Shown here: positions 26,397-34,324 of the stretch, one piece after another | Layout: each line of letters starts with the position of its first letter | Position numbering within the stretch: the stretch's first letter is position 1 | DNA from: Devosia sp. LC5 | GTDB lineage: Bacteria; Pseudomonadota; Alphaproteobacteria; Rhizobiales; Devosiaceae | Assembly (NCBI RefSeq): GCF_000735585.1 | Contig: NZ_JNNO01000002.1 | Span: 62,001 to 126,000 of the forward strand | Reading direction: 5' to 3' | DNA length: 64,000 bases | Notes under the pieces: generated by a model | Databases searched by the model: none | The model's input: only the letters and a program-made list of their open reading frames with translations | Told to the model about the DNA's origin: nothing | Made by a program: the position numbers and the translations under genes

Positions 26397-26900
26397 ATGA
26401 AGCGGTTTCTGATCGGGGCGAGCCTTGCGGGAATGCTGGCGGCGACGCCGGCGCTGGCCGATGGCAAGATCTATGTGCAGCTGCCCGATCTATCGGGAAT
26501 TACCGGCACGCAGGCAGAGGAATTTCTGCATCAGGTGGTGCTGGCCAATATCGTGTCGTCCAATTGCGTGGGCTATGAGGTGAGCGAAGAGGATTGGTCG
26601 CTGCTGACCGATTCCGCCGATATTCTGAGCCATCAGATGGGGCTGACCACCGACCAATATGTGCAGACCTACGAAACCCCGGCCTTCAATGCGCTGGATG
26701 AAGCGGGTACCTGCGAGACAGAAGGACCCAATGTGGAGCCGATTCTGGAACGGCTGGTCGAACTGGGTGGCTCGCGCGAGGCGCTGCCGGATCAGGACGC
26801 CGCCTATATCGAATGGCGCGCGTTGCAGGATTATTGGGATGCGGGCGGGACCGGCATGCCGCCAGCTGCCGCTCCCATCAGCAAGTCCAAGACCAAATGA
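26397..26900 (+). CDS. Hypothetical secreted protein
   Basis: A 167-residue protein with a clear signal peptide (MKRFLIGASLAGMLAATPALA, cleavage before DGKIY). The mature part is acidic and has two cysteines (SSNCVGYE and AGTCETEG) that could form a disulfide. The C-terminal tail is Ala/Pro/Lys rich (PPAAAPISKSKTK). ATG 26397 follows GAGGAGCTTG. The stop overlaps the start of the DUF1304 gene by ATGA, so the two are coupled. It sits 94 bases after psuK and may be in the same transcript. No family was recognised. Confidence 0.65.
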   Translation: MKRFLIGASLAGMLAATPALADGKIYVQLPDLSGITGTQAEEFLHQVVLANIVSSNCVGYEVSEEDWSLLTDSADILSHQMGLTTDQYVQTYETPAFNALDEAGTCETEGPNVEPILERLVELGGSREALPDQDAAYIEWRALQDYWDAGGTGMPPAAAPISKSKTK

Positions 26901-27259
26901 GCTTCATCGCCCCCCTTCTCGTCGTGCTGGTGGCGCTGGTCCATATCTACATTCTCGTGCTCGAAATGTTCTTGTGGACCAAGCCGCAGGGTCGCAAGGC
27001 CTTTGGCACCACGGCGGAATTTGCGGGGCAGACCAAAGTGCTCGCGGCCAATCAGGGGCTGTATAACGGTTTTCTGGCCGCGGGACTGATCTGGGGTCTG
27101 CTGCAGCCCGAGCCGGGCTTCGGCTGGCAGATCCAGCTGTTCTTTTTGGCCTGCGTGGCGGTGGCGGGGCTGTATGGTGCGGCGAGCGTGGGGCCGAAAA
27201 TTCTACTGGTGCAGACCGTGCCGGCGGTGCTGGCGATCCTGGCGTTGGTCTTTTTGTGA
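26897..27259 (+). CDS. DUF1304 family membrane protein
   Basis: A 120-residue protein with four predicted helices. Family-typical features are LVALVHIYILVLEMFLWTK at the first helix, the conserved NQGLYNGFLAAGLIWGL in the second, and the GLYGAASVGPKILLVQTVPA region. DUF1304 proteins are small inner-membrane proteins of unknown role. ATG 26897 overlaps the stop of the secreted-protein gene by four bases, so the start is well fixed. The longer frame reaching 26813 lies inside that gene and is rejected. Confidence 0.85.
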   Translation: MSFIAPLLVVLVALVHIYILVLEMFLWTKPQGRKAFGTTAEFAGQTKVLAANQGLYNGFLAAGLIWGLLQPEPGFGWQIQLFFLACVAVAGLYGAASVGPKILLVQTVPAVLAILALVFL

Positions 27260-27341
27260 GGCCGGGGCTGGGAAATCTGTGATTGTGGGGTCACGCCCTG
27301 AATGCTCCACGTGATCTAAACATTGTTGAACTGGATTTCTG

Positions 27342-28085
27342 ATGGCCTCCGAATTGACTGAACTGCTGCTGGCTGCCCGCCGTTCCGGTGTGGCGGTCGA
27401 TCCGCTGGACCCGGCCTTGGTGCCGGCCAGTGCCGAGGCGGCCTATGCGGTGCAGAACGAGATCGTCGCGGCGCTTGGCCCGGTCGGGGCCTGGAAAGTG
27501 ACACCCAAGCCGGCCGATGGGCCATGCTTTGCCGCGCCGATCCTCAAATCGGGTGTCTATCAATCGGGGGCGGTGCTCAAGACGGCCGATCTGCCGGGGA
27601 TCGGCATCGAGGTTGAGGTGGCCGTGACCATCGGCCAGGACCTGCCGGGCAAGCCGGGCGGCTATGGGCCAGACGACATCAAGGCAGCGCTGGCCAGCAT
27701 TCACATTGCCATCGAAGTGCTGGCGACCCGCTACAAGGATCGCAAGGCGGCGCCGCAATTGGCGGGCATTGCCGATCTGCAGAGCAGTGGGGCGGTGATC
27801 GTCGGCCCGCCGGTTCCGGCTTCAAGCCTGCCCGAATTCGGCCAGCAGGCCATGGCGCTCTTCTATGACGGGACCGAAATCAAGACCACGGCGGGCAATG
27901 CCGATACGGACAATGTGCTGGCCGCGCTGGTCTGGCTGGCCGATCATGCGACAGCGCGCGGACTGAAGCTGACGGCGGGGACAGTAGTGATCACCGGGGC
28001 GCGGATCGGGCCGGCCGATGTTTCCGCCAAGCTGATCAGCGCCGAAGCGCCGGGACTGGGCCGGGTGGCGTTCAACCTGGTCTAG
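27342..28085 (+). CDS. 2-keto-4-pentenoate hydratase family protein
   Basis: A 247-residue FAH-superfamily hydratase. It shows AYAVQNEIVAALGPVGAWKV in the N-terminal helix region, then metal-ligand acidic residues in GIGIEVEVAVTIGQDLP, AIEVLATRYKD and a C-terminal strand LTAGTVVITGARIGPADV. The family hydrates 2-hydroxypenta-2,4-dienoate-type intermediates or acts as a related decarboxylase; no other aromatic meta-cleavage gene is nearby, so the substrate is open. It is convergent with the FadR-type regulator gene (2 bases between stops). The upstream 80 bases probably contain its promoter. Confidence 0.82.
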   Translation: MASELTELLLAARRSGVAVDPLDPALVPASAEAAYAVQNEIVAALGPVGAWKVTPKPADGPCFAAPILKSGVYQSGAVLKTADLPGIGIEVEVAVTIGQDLPGKPGGYGPDDIKAALASIHIAIEVLATRYKDRKAAPQLAGIADLQSSGAVIVGPPVPASSLPEFGQQAMALFYDGTEIKTTAGNADTDNVLAALVWLADHATARGLKLTAGTVVITGARIGPADVSAKLISAEAPGLGRVAFNLV

Positions 28086-28087
28086 GC

Positions 28088-28894
28088 CTAGCGCGTCTGC
28101 AGCCGCTCGGCTGCCCGCGTAAAGCCTTCGGTGATCACCGCTTTCATGGCGTCGCGAGCCTCTTGCGGCGCGCCGGCGGCGATGGCTTGGGCAATGCGGC
28201 GATGCGAGCGGACGGCGGCTTCGAGCGCGCCGGGCACCATGATGGGCGAGCTGATGGTGAAGGAGGCGGTGAGCGCCAGTTCCACCAAAGCCGAGATCGA
28301 GGCCATGAAGGGATTGGCCGAAACCAAAGCCACAGCGCGGTGGAATTGCAGATCGTAGCGGGCAAATTCCTCGGGCGTTTCGGCCGTGCCCATCTGGTCG
28401 GCCAGCTCGAGCAGGTCCTGCGCCTGTTCCGGGCTGCGCCGTTCCGCCGCCAAGGCCGCCGCCTCGATTTCGATGCCGATACGCACTTCGGAGAGGCTGC
28501 GCAGGAAGGTGACATCAGGCCCCAGTTCGAAATGCCAGGCCAGCACGTCGCTATCGAACAGGTTCCAGCGGCCGCGCGGCAGCACACGGGTGCCGATGCG
28601 GGCCCGGGCCTCGATCATGCCCTTGGCGGCGAGACTCTTGAGCGCTTCGCGCAGCACGGTGCGGGAGACGCCGAATTCGGCCAGCAATTCGCTGTCGGCG
28701 GGCAGGATGGAGCCTTCGGCATAGCGGCCCGAAACAATGGCCAGGCCCAGCCGCCACATCACATCGGAATGCAGATTGCGCGAGGGCCGGCGGCCGGACA
28801 GGGCCGCGATCAATTCGCCCGAATGCCGCGCCACGCTTGCATTGCTGTCTTTCACCGCAAAGGTCTCCGCGACCCGTTCCGGGCCAGAGGTCAA
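28088..28894 (-). CDS. FadR-subfamily GntR transcriptional regulator
   Basis: A 268-residue regulator. The winged-helix domain spans about residues 35-110 (GSILPADSELLAEFGVSRTVLREALKSLAAKGMIEARARIGTRV in pieces). It is followed by the all-helical FCD ligand domain with metal-type residues in EFARYDLQFHRAVALVSANPF and RSHRRIAQAIAAGAP. The apparent start is TTG 28894; no better start is seen before residue 46. Typical ligands are organic or sugar acids. A site matching the FadR-subfamily operator consensus (TAGTAGTACAA, 28911-28921) lies 17 bases before the start, between this gene and the divergent peptidase gene. Autoregulation and control of the peptidase are likely. Confidence 0.85.
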   Translation of the reverse strand: MTSGPERVAETFAVKDSNASVARHSGELIAALSGRRPSRNLHSDVMWRLGLAIVSGRYAEGSILPADSELLAEFGVSRTVLREALKSLAAKGMIEARARIGTRVLPRGRWNLFDSDVLAWHFELGPDVTFLRSLSEVRIGIEIEAAALAAERRSPEQAQDLLELADQMGTAETPEEFARYDLQFHRAVALVSANPFMASISALVELALTASFTISSPIMVPGALEAAVRSHRRIAQAIAAGAPQEARDAMKAVITEGFTRAAERLQTR

Positions 28895-28910
28895 ACTAGT
28901 CGGGGCGCAT

Positions 28911-28921
28911 TAGTAGTACAA
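28911..28921. promoter_or_regulatory. Candidate FadR-type operator
   Basis: TAGTAGTACAA matches the FadR-subfamily consensus TNGTNNNACNA at every fixed position. It lies in the 110-base divergent region between the GntR regulator start (28894) and the M20 peptidase start (29005). The role is inferred from consensus and position. Confidence 0.55.
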
Positions 28922-29004
28922 TAGCAGGCGCGGCGATGAAGGTGGACAGAAGCGGGGCTGCTGCGCCATGGTCGCGCCCGAATCTTTTCGATCGGAATAT
29001 TGCC

Positions 29005-30405
29005 ATGACCAGCCAAGCCAGCCTCGACGCCGTTCTCTCCCAGGTGGATGCCGGGCTCGATGAGAGCCTGGAACGGCTCAAGGCGCTGCTGCGTATCAAG
29101 TCGATTTCCACCGATCCGGCCTTTGCGGCCGAGTGCCAGCGGGCGGCCGACTGGATCGTGGGGGAATTGAGCGGGCTGGGATTTGACGCGGCCGCGCGGC
29201 CGACGCCGGGGCATCCGGTGGTGGTGGCGCATGGGCCGGCAACCGAGGGCCCGCATGTGTTGTTTTATGCCCATTATGACGTGCAGCCGGTCGATCCGCT
29301 GAACCTGTGGCATACTGATCCGTTCGAGCCGGTGCTCAAGGACGATGCACAGGGGCGCAAGATCATCGTGGCGCGCGGCGCTTCGGACGACAAGGGCCAG
29401 ATGATGACCTTTATCGAAGCCTGCCGCGCGTGGAAGGCGGTTACCGGCAGCCTGCCCGTACAGGTTTCGCTCATGCTTGAGGGCGAGGAAGAAAGCGGCG
29501 GCAAGAACCTGCCACCCTTCATGGAAGCCAATAAAGCCGAGCTGGCGGCGGCCGATATCGCGCTGGTCTGCGACACCGATATGTGGGACCGCCAGACGCC
29601 TTCGGTCACCACCATGCTGCGGGGGCTGGTGGCCGACGAGGTGGAAATCACCTGCGCCAACAAGGACCTGCATTCGGGCATGTTCGGCAATGCGGCGCGC
29701 AATCCCAATCAGGTGCTGGCCGAAATTATCGCCAGCCTGCGCGCCCCCGATGGCAGCGTGACCCTGCCGGGCTTTTACGACGACGTGGCCGAGATTTCCC
29801 CGGAATTGCGGGCGCAGTGGGACGGGCTGGGCTTTGACGAAAAGGCGTTTCTGGGCGAGGCCGGCCTGTCGCTCAAGGCGGGCGAGCAAAGCCGCAGCGT
29901 GCTCGAAATGCTGTGGTCGCGCCCGACCTGCGAAATCAACGGCATGATCGGGGGCTATACCGGGGACGGCTTCAAGACCGTGATCCCCGCCAAGGCCAGC
30001 GCCAAGATTTCGTTCCGCCTGGTTTCGGGCATGGACCCGGCCAAGATCCGCGCCGCCTTCCGCAAGCATGTCGAGGAGCGCGTGCCCGCCGATTGCTCGG
30101 TCAAATTCACCCCCCATGGCGCTTCGCCCGCCATCACCGTGCCGGCTGATGGCAAATATTTGCAGCAGGCGCTGGCAGCCCTGTCGGGTGAATGGGACAA
30201 GCCGGCCGTCATCACCGGCTCAGGCGGCTCGATCCCGGTGGCCGGCGATTTCAAGAAGATCCTGGGCCTCGATACCCTGCTGATCGGCTTCGCCCATGTC
30301 GACGACGCGATCCACTCGCCCAACGAGAAATATGACCTTGAGAGCTTCCACCGCGGCATCCGCGCCTGGGTGCGGGTGCTGGCGGGATTTGCGGCGGGGA
30401 AGTAG
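29005..30405 (+). CDS. M20 family metallopeptidase (dipeptidase)
   Basis: A 466-residue protein with the M20 metal motifs: FYAHYDVQPVDPLNLW (first His, Asp), GASDDKGQMMTFI (bridging Asp), LEGEEESGGKNLPPF (Glu pair) and DLHSGMFGNAARNP in the lid domain. The C-terminal HVDDAIHSPNEKYDLESFHRG supplies the last metal His. It cleaves dipeptides or N-acyl amino acids in the cytoplasm using two zinc ions. The frame extends to 28936, but ATG 29005 begins right before conserved sequence. It is divergent from the FadR-type regulator, which probably controls it. tRNA-Ala lies 11 bases after the stop on the opposite strand. Confidence 0.9.
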   Translation: MTSQASLDAVLSQVDAGLDESLERLKALLRIKSISTDPAFAAECQRAADWIVGELSGLGFDAAARPTPGHPVVVAHGPATEGPHVLFYAHYDVQPVDPLNLWHTDPFEPVLKDDAQGRKIIVARGASDDKGQMMTFIEACRAWKAVTGSLPVQVSLMLEGEEESGGKNLPPFMEANKAELAAADIALVCDTDMWDRQTPSVTTMLRGLVADEVEITCANKDLHSGMFGNAARNPNQVLAEIIASLRAPDGSVTLPGFYDDVAEISPELRAQWDGLGFDEKAFLGEAGLSLKAGEQSRSVLEMLWSRPTCEINGMIGGYTGDGFKTVIPAKASAKISFRLVSGMDPAKIRAAFRKHVEERVPADCSVKFTPHGASPAITVPADGKYLQQALAALSGEWDKPAVITGSGGSIPVAGDFKKILGLDTLLIGFAHVDDAIHSPNEKYDLESFHRGIRAWVRVLAGFAAGK

Positions 30406-30416
30406 GGGAGCCGGAA

Positions 30417-30492
<76 letters not shown>

Positions 30493-30569
30493 GTTCCGAC
30501 CCCGTTGATATGGACAATAATCGGGGTTTGGGCAAGGGGGTGGTTTGTCCTTGGTGGCAACGCCTCCGC

Positions 30570-31583
30570 CTAAACCAGTCCATGTTCCACCAGGCTTTTG
30601 CCGGTGGCGATGGCGGCTTGCTGTACGCCGATCAGGGGGCGGCCCAGGCGCGTGGGCGCGCGGTGGGCGTTGAAGCGCTTGGGACTGCCCAGTTCGGCGA
30701 CATTGTCGCCGATATCGCGGTTGAACAGGCCGACGATGCGCACCAGCCAATCGGGCAGGGTGCGGGTTGGAATGCGGCGGGTTGGGAAGGCGGGTTTGAG
30801 GAATTGGCCGAGTTGGGCCATGGAAACGGTTTGTGCCGCCGCGACGCAGCGCTGGCCGCCGGCGGCCGGGTCGGTCATGGCGCCCAGATGGAGGGCGGCG
30901 ACGTCGCGGACATCGACAATGGCGAGGGAAATGGCCGGCACGGCGGGTAATTTGCCCTCGAGCAGGAGCTGAACCATCATGGCGGAAGTGCCGGGATCCT
31001 CGTCGAGCAAGGGGCCCAGGATGGCGGCGGGATTGATGACGGCGAGGTCATCGTGCTGGCCGGCGGCGTCGACCAGCGACCAGGCCTCGCGCTCGGCCAG
31101 GGTCTTGGAACGCGGATAGGCGGGGGTCTGCGGGCTATCGAGATTGGTCCAATCCGCTTCGGTCAAGAGGCGTTCGTAATTGGCGTGGCCATATTGCATG
31201 GCGGCGATGGAGGAGGTGAGCACGATGCGCTCGACATTGGCGGCCAATGCCGCCGAAATGGCGCGGCGCGTGCCTTCGACGGCCGGGCGGATCAGATCAT
31301 CGGGGTCCTTGGGAGTGCGCAGCACGAAGGGGGAGGCGGTGTGTTGCAGATAGCGGCAATCGGCCATGGCGGCGTCCCAGCCGTCGTCCTTCAGCAGGTC
31401 GAGCGCGACGAATTCGAGCCTGGTGATATCGGCGCCGGCCTTAAGCAGCGTCTGGCGCACCTTGCCGGCCTTGTCTAGACTGCGCACGCTGCCGCGTACA
31501 ATGTAGCCGGCGGCGAGCAATTGCAGGGCGATATGCCCGCCCAGAAATCCGGATATGCCAGTCAGAAGGACGCGGTCGGACAT
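30570..31583 (-). CDS. NAD(P)-dependent epimerase/reductase (dihydroflavonol-reductase-like SDR)
   Basis: A 337-residue extended short-chain dehydrogenase. The nucleotide loop is [21 protein letters not shown] (TGxxGxxG) at residues 7-14. [14 protein letters not shown] follows, [14 protein letters not shown] holds the active-site Ser, and [14 protein letters not shown] the Tyr-x3-Lys (YPRSK). The profile fits the flavonoid/cinnamyl-alcohol reductase type used for aldehyde or ketone reduction, with an unknown substrate. It is divergent from a TetR regulator. TTGAACGA/TCGTTCAA half-sites lie between the two starts, so the regulator probably represses this gene. Confidence 0.87.
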   Translation of the reverse strand: MSDRVLLTGISGFLGGHIALQLLAAGYIVRGSVRSLDKAGKVRQTLLKAGADITRLEFVALDLLKDDGWDAAMADCRYLQHTASPFVLRTPKDPDDLIRPAVEGTRRAISAALAANVERIVLTSSIAAMQYGHANYERLLTEADWTNLDSPQTPAYPRSKTLAEREAWSLVDAAGQHDDLAVINPAAILGPLLDEDPGTSAMMVQLLLEGKLPAVPAISLAIVDVRDVAALHLGAMTDPAAGGQRCVAAAQTVSMAQLGQFLKPAFPTRRIPTRTLPDWLVRIVGLFNRDIGDNVAELGSPKRFNAHRAPTRLGRPLIGVQQAAIATGKSLVEHGLV

Positions 31584-31601
31584 TGATCTTCTCCAATAGA
31601 A

Positions 31602-31638
31602 TTGAACGAAAGATATGTTAATCGTTCAATTCGTTCAA
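31602..31638. promoter_or_regulatory. Candidate TetR operator with three half-sites
   Basis: TTGAACGA (31602-31609) faces TCGTTCAA (31622-31629), and a second TCGTTCAA follows at 31631-31638. The three 8-base half-sites are identical or complementary. They fill the gap between the SDR start (31583) and the TetR start (31653). Binding by the adjacent TetR protein is inference from position. Confidence 0.65.
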
Positions 31639-31652
31639 GTGTGGACCGCGAA

Positions 31653-32207
31653 ATGAATCTGCCTATGCCCGATCGGATGGCCGAAAAGCGCCAGCGCATG
31701 CTGGTGGCGGCGCGGGACTTGTTCCTGCGCAATGGCTTGCGCGGCACCACGATGGAAGCCATTGCGCGGGCGGCGCATGTGGCCAAGCCGACGCTTTATG
31801 CCCAGTTTGCCGACAAGGACGCGGTGTTCAATGCCATTGTCGAGACCTTGGCGGGGGATATCCATCGGGCCATCGACCGCGGGCTGGCGAGCGGGGGCCC
31901 GGCATCGGCGCGGATCGGGCGGGCGCTGGCGGACAAATATGGCCTGATGCTGGAGCTACTCGATGGTTCGCCCCATGCCGATGAAATTTATACCGAACAG
32001 GCCCGGCAACCGGCGCAATACCAGGCGCTGGACCAGGCGGTGGAAGACAAGTTTACCGCTGTGCTGGACGAAGCGGGACTCGAGCAGCCGCGGGATCTGG
32101 CGCGGCTGGTGATCGCGGCGGCGTCGGGGATTGGGCGGAGCTATCGCGACGAGGCGAGCATGCGGGCGGCGATCATGGTGCTGTGTGAGCGGGTGATCTT
32201 GGGGTAG
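31653..32207 (+). CDS. TetR family transcriptional regulator
   Basis: A 184-residue protein. The HTH domain spans about residues 8-58: RMLVAARDLFLRNGLRGTTM, EAIARAAHVAKPTLYAQFAD and KDAVFNAIVE. The C-terminal helical domain binds an unknown ligand. The frame extends to 31602, but that extension reads through the operator repeats. ATG 31653 (or GTG 31641, ATG 31665) is more plausible; none has a strong Shine-Dalgarno. It is divergent from the SDR gene and probably represses both promoters through the TTGAACGA-type sites. Ends just before the convergent siderophore-interacting protein gene. Confidence 0.87.
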   Translation: MNLPMPDRMAEKRQRMLVAARDLFLRNGLRGTTMEAIARAAHVAKPTLYAQFADKDAVFNAIVETLAGDIHRAIDRGLASGGPASARIGRALADKYGLMLELLDGSPHADEIYTEQARQPAQYQALDQAVEDKFTAVLDEAGLEQPRDLARLVIAAASGIGRSYRDEASMRAAIMVLCERVILG

Positions 32208-32219
32208 GGGGAATGCCCC

Positions 32220-33026
32220 TCAATGCGCCTCGTGAGCGTCGGCCACGCCGAGCAGCCAATAGCCTGCGGCTTTGACCCATTCTGGGTTGAAGCCGCGTTC
32301 GTCGGTCAGGTGAGCGCGCACGGCTTTGCTCATCGAGCTCTCGCCCGCGATATAGGCATAGGCGTCGCCGGGCGGAAATTCGATCTCGCTCACGGTGTCG
32401 AGGATCAGGCTCGTGGTGCCGGCGGGCTGGCCATTTCGATGCAGATAATGCAGGACGAGATCGGCCTCGGTCTTGAAATGCTGTTCTTCGGCCAGGCTAT
32501 CCACCTCGATGACAGCGACGATCTTGGCGCCGGCGGGGAGTTCCTCGATGCGGCGGCCGAGGGCGGGAAGGGCGGTTTCGTCGCCCGCCAGGAGGTACCA
32601 GTCAAAGGCAGCGGGAATAACGAGGGAGCCGCGCGGGCCGCCGATGACCAGTTTGTCGCCCAGGGCGACTTTAGCGGCCCAGCTGGAGGCGGGGCCATCG
32701 CCATGCAGCACGAAATCGAGCACCAGCGTGCCGGCAGCCACGTCGAAATAGCGCGGGGTATAGTCGCGCATTTCAGGCCGCATGCCCTCGGGGAATTCGG
32801 CGCCGCGCTGGCCGATCGGGGCCAGCATAGGGGCCACGCCGTCGGGAAAGAAGAAAGCCTTGATGTGATCGGCGTGACCGTGTGAGGCAAAGCCTTCCAT
32901 ATCGCCCTTGAGCGTGATGCGGCGCATCAGCGGGGTGATGTCGGTGACATCAATCACCTCGAGCAGGCGCATGCGGGTTTCGTGCCGGACGCGTTGCGGG
33001 GCGCGAGCATCGGTGAGGCTGGACAT
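32220..33026 (-). CDS. Siderophore-interacting protein (ferric-siderophore reductase)
   Basis: A 268-residue flavoprotein of the SIP/ViuB class. The FAD-binding domain (residues about 20-135) has ITPLMRRITLKGDMEGF, HIKAFFFPDG, RDYTPRYFD (the RxYT FAD motif) and GPASSWAAKVALGDKLVIGGPRG. The C-terminal SIP domain has WYLLAGDETALPALGRRIEELP and AYIAGESSMSKAVRAHLTDERG. It releases iron from imported ferric siderophores using NAD(P)H in the cytoplasm. No siderophore transport genes are adjacent. ATG 33026 lies next to a TCCTGA/TCAGGA dyad in the divergent promoter region. Confidence 0.9.
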   Translation of the reverse strand: MSSLTDARAPQRVRHETRMRLLEVIDVTDITPLMRRITLKGDMEGFASHGHADHIKAFFFPDGVAPMLAPIGQRGAEFPEGMRPEMRDYTPRYFDVAAGTLVLDFVLHGDGPASSWAAKVALGDKLVIGGPRGSLVIPAAFDWYLLAGDETALPALGRRIEELPAGAKIVAVIEVDSLAEEQHFKTEADLVLHYLHRNGQPAGTTSLILDTVSEIEFPPGDAYAYIAGESSMSKAVRAHLTDERGFNPEWVKAAGYWLLGVADAHEAH

Positions 33027-33041
33027 GGTGGTCTCGTATAT

Positions 33042-33062
33042 TCCTGAATAAACTAGTCAGGA
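33042..33062. promoter_or_regulatory. Dyad in the SIP/MDR divergent promoter region
   Basis: TCCTGA and TCAGGA are separated by nine AT-rich bases (ATAAACTAG), 16 bases upstream of the siderophore-interacting protein start. It looks like an operator. No Fur or MarR consensus could be matched with confidence. Confidence 0.35.
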
Positions 33063-33193
33063 TTTATTCCATGTGCGGGCGGCGATCAAGTCACGTGCTG
33101 GAGACCGCAATGGTGCGGCATGTTGGCCTGTGCCATTGTCGCGCCAGTTTGGCTGACTATGTTGGCGGCTTTCACAAAGGCAAGGTTGATCAG

Positions 33194-34162
33194 ATGCGTA
33201 GCGTGGTATTCGAGAAATATGGCGTGCCCGAGCAGGTGCTCAAGGTGGGCGAACGGGACAAGCCCGTGCCGGGCGAAGGACAGGCGCTGGTGCGGATGTT
33301 GCTGTCCCCGATCCATAACCACGATCTGATGACCGTGGCCGGGCTTTATGGCGTCAAGCCGCCACTGCCCTGGGTGGGCGGTACGGAGGCCGTCGGCGTG
33401 GTCGAGGCGCTGGGTGAGGGCGTCAGCAATCTGGTGGTCGGACAGCGCGTGGCCGGCGGGGCGAGCCAGACCTGGGCGGAGTATTATCTGGTCGAGGCGG
33501 CGCGGGTCGTGCCGGTGCCCGATGGGGTGAGCGACGAAACGGCGTGCCAGCTGGTGTCGATGCCGCTCAGCTCCAAGATGATCATCGCCTATCTGGGCAT
33601 CGAGCCTGGGCAATGGATGGTGCAAAATGCCGGCAATGGCGCGGTGGGGAAGCTGGTGGCGCGGTTTGCCGCCGAGCAGGGCATTCATGTGGTGAGCCTG
33701 GTGCGGCGCGACGAGACAGTGGCGGAACTGGCGGCTCTGGGCGTGAACAATGTGGTGTCGACCGCGAACGAAGGTTGGCAGGAGCAGGTCAAGGCTTTGA
33801 CCGGCGGGGCTGATATTGTGCGCGGGCTGGACTCGCTGGGTGGCGATGGGCCCGAGCAGCTATTCGAGGTGATGGAAGATGGCAGCGAATTGGTCAATTT
33901 CGGTGCCATGACGGGACGGCCGTTGCGGATCACGCCGGGCTCGCTGCTGTTCCGGCAGATGAAGGTGCGCGGGTTCTGGGGCATGAAGCCCAATCTGCCG
34001 GCGGCCGATATCGGGCGCATGCTGGGCGAGCTGGTCACACTCGCGGCCAAGGGGGAGCTGGATCTACCAGTCGATGGCGTGTTCGATCTTGAGCAGGTTG
34101 CCGAGGCGGTGAAGGCCAGCGATGAGCCGGGGCGCAAGGGCAAGGTGGTGCTGCGGGGGTAA
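33194..34162 (+). CDS. Zinc-independent MDR oxidoreductase (quinone/enoyl reductase-like)
   Basis: A 322-residue medium-chain dehydrogenase/reductase. The N-terminal catalytic domain shows VVFEKYGVPEQVLKVGERDK, LLSPIHNHDLMTVAGLYG and WVGGTEAVGVVEALGEGV. The nucleotide-binding domain has WMVQNAGNGAVGKLVARFAAEQG. The HNHDL segment is like that of mitochondrial 2-enoyl thioester reductases (MECR/ETR) and quinone reductases, so an NADPH-dependent C=C reductase is likely. ATG 33194 is chosen, because the longer frame to 33071 lacks conserved sequence. It is divergent from the SIP gene. A family C repeat follows the stop. Confidence 0.85.
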   Translation: MRSVVFEKYGVPEQVLKVGERDKPVPGEGQALVRMLLSPIHNHDLMTVAGLYGVKPPLPWVGGTEAVGVVEALGEGVSNLVVGQRVAGGASQTWAEYYLVEAARVVPVPDGVSDETACQLVSMPLSSKMIIAYLGIEPGQWMVQNAGNGAVGKLVARFAAEQGIHVVSLVRRDETVAELAALGVNNVVSTANEGWQEQVKALTGGADIVRGLDSLGGDGPEQLFEVMEDGSELVNFGAMTGRPLRITPGSLLFRQMKVRGFWGMKPNLPAADIGRMLGELVTLAAKGELDLPVDGVFDLEQVAEAVKASDEPGRKGKVVLRG

Positions 34163-34194
34163 TGGCTAGACGCTCTATGCGTCTCCCCCACCGG

Positions 34195-34271
34195 GTCATT
34201 CCCGCGAAAGCGGGAACCTCTGTTTCGCTATAGCAGAAGAAAACGGAGGTTCCCGCTTTCGCGGGAATGAC
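34195..34271. repeat. Palindromic repeat family C
   Basis: A 77-base inverted repeat with exact 26-base arms (34195-34220 and 34246-34271). The arms include GTCATTCCCGCG, and each holds a CCCGC-GAAA-GCGGG mini-hairpin. Weaker pairing (CTCCCCCACC with GGGGTGGGGAG) extends it to about 34183-34286. It sits between the MDR gene and a convergent secreted-protein gene and may act as a bidirectional terminator. Confidence 0.92.
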
Positions 34272-34324
34272 ATTGTGGGGTGGGGAGTTTGAAAGGGAGA
34301 ACCGCTTCGTAATTGGCCCTGCTC

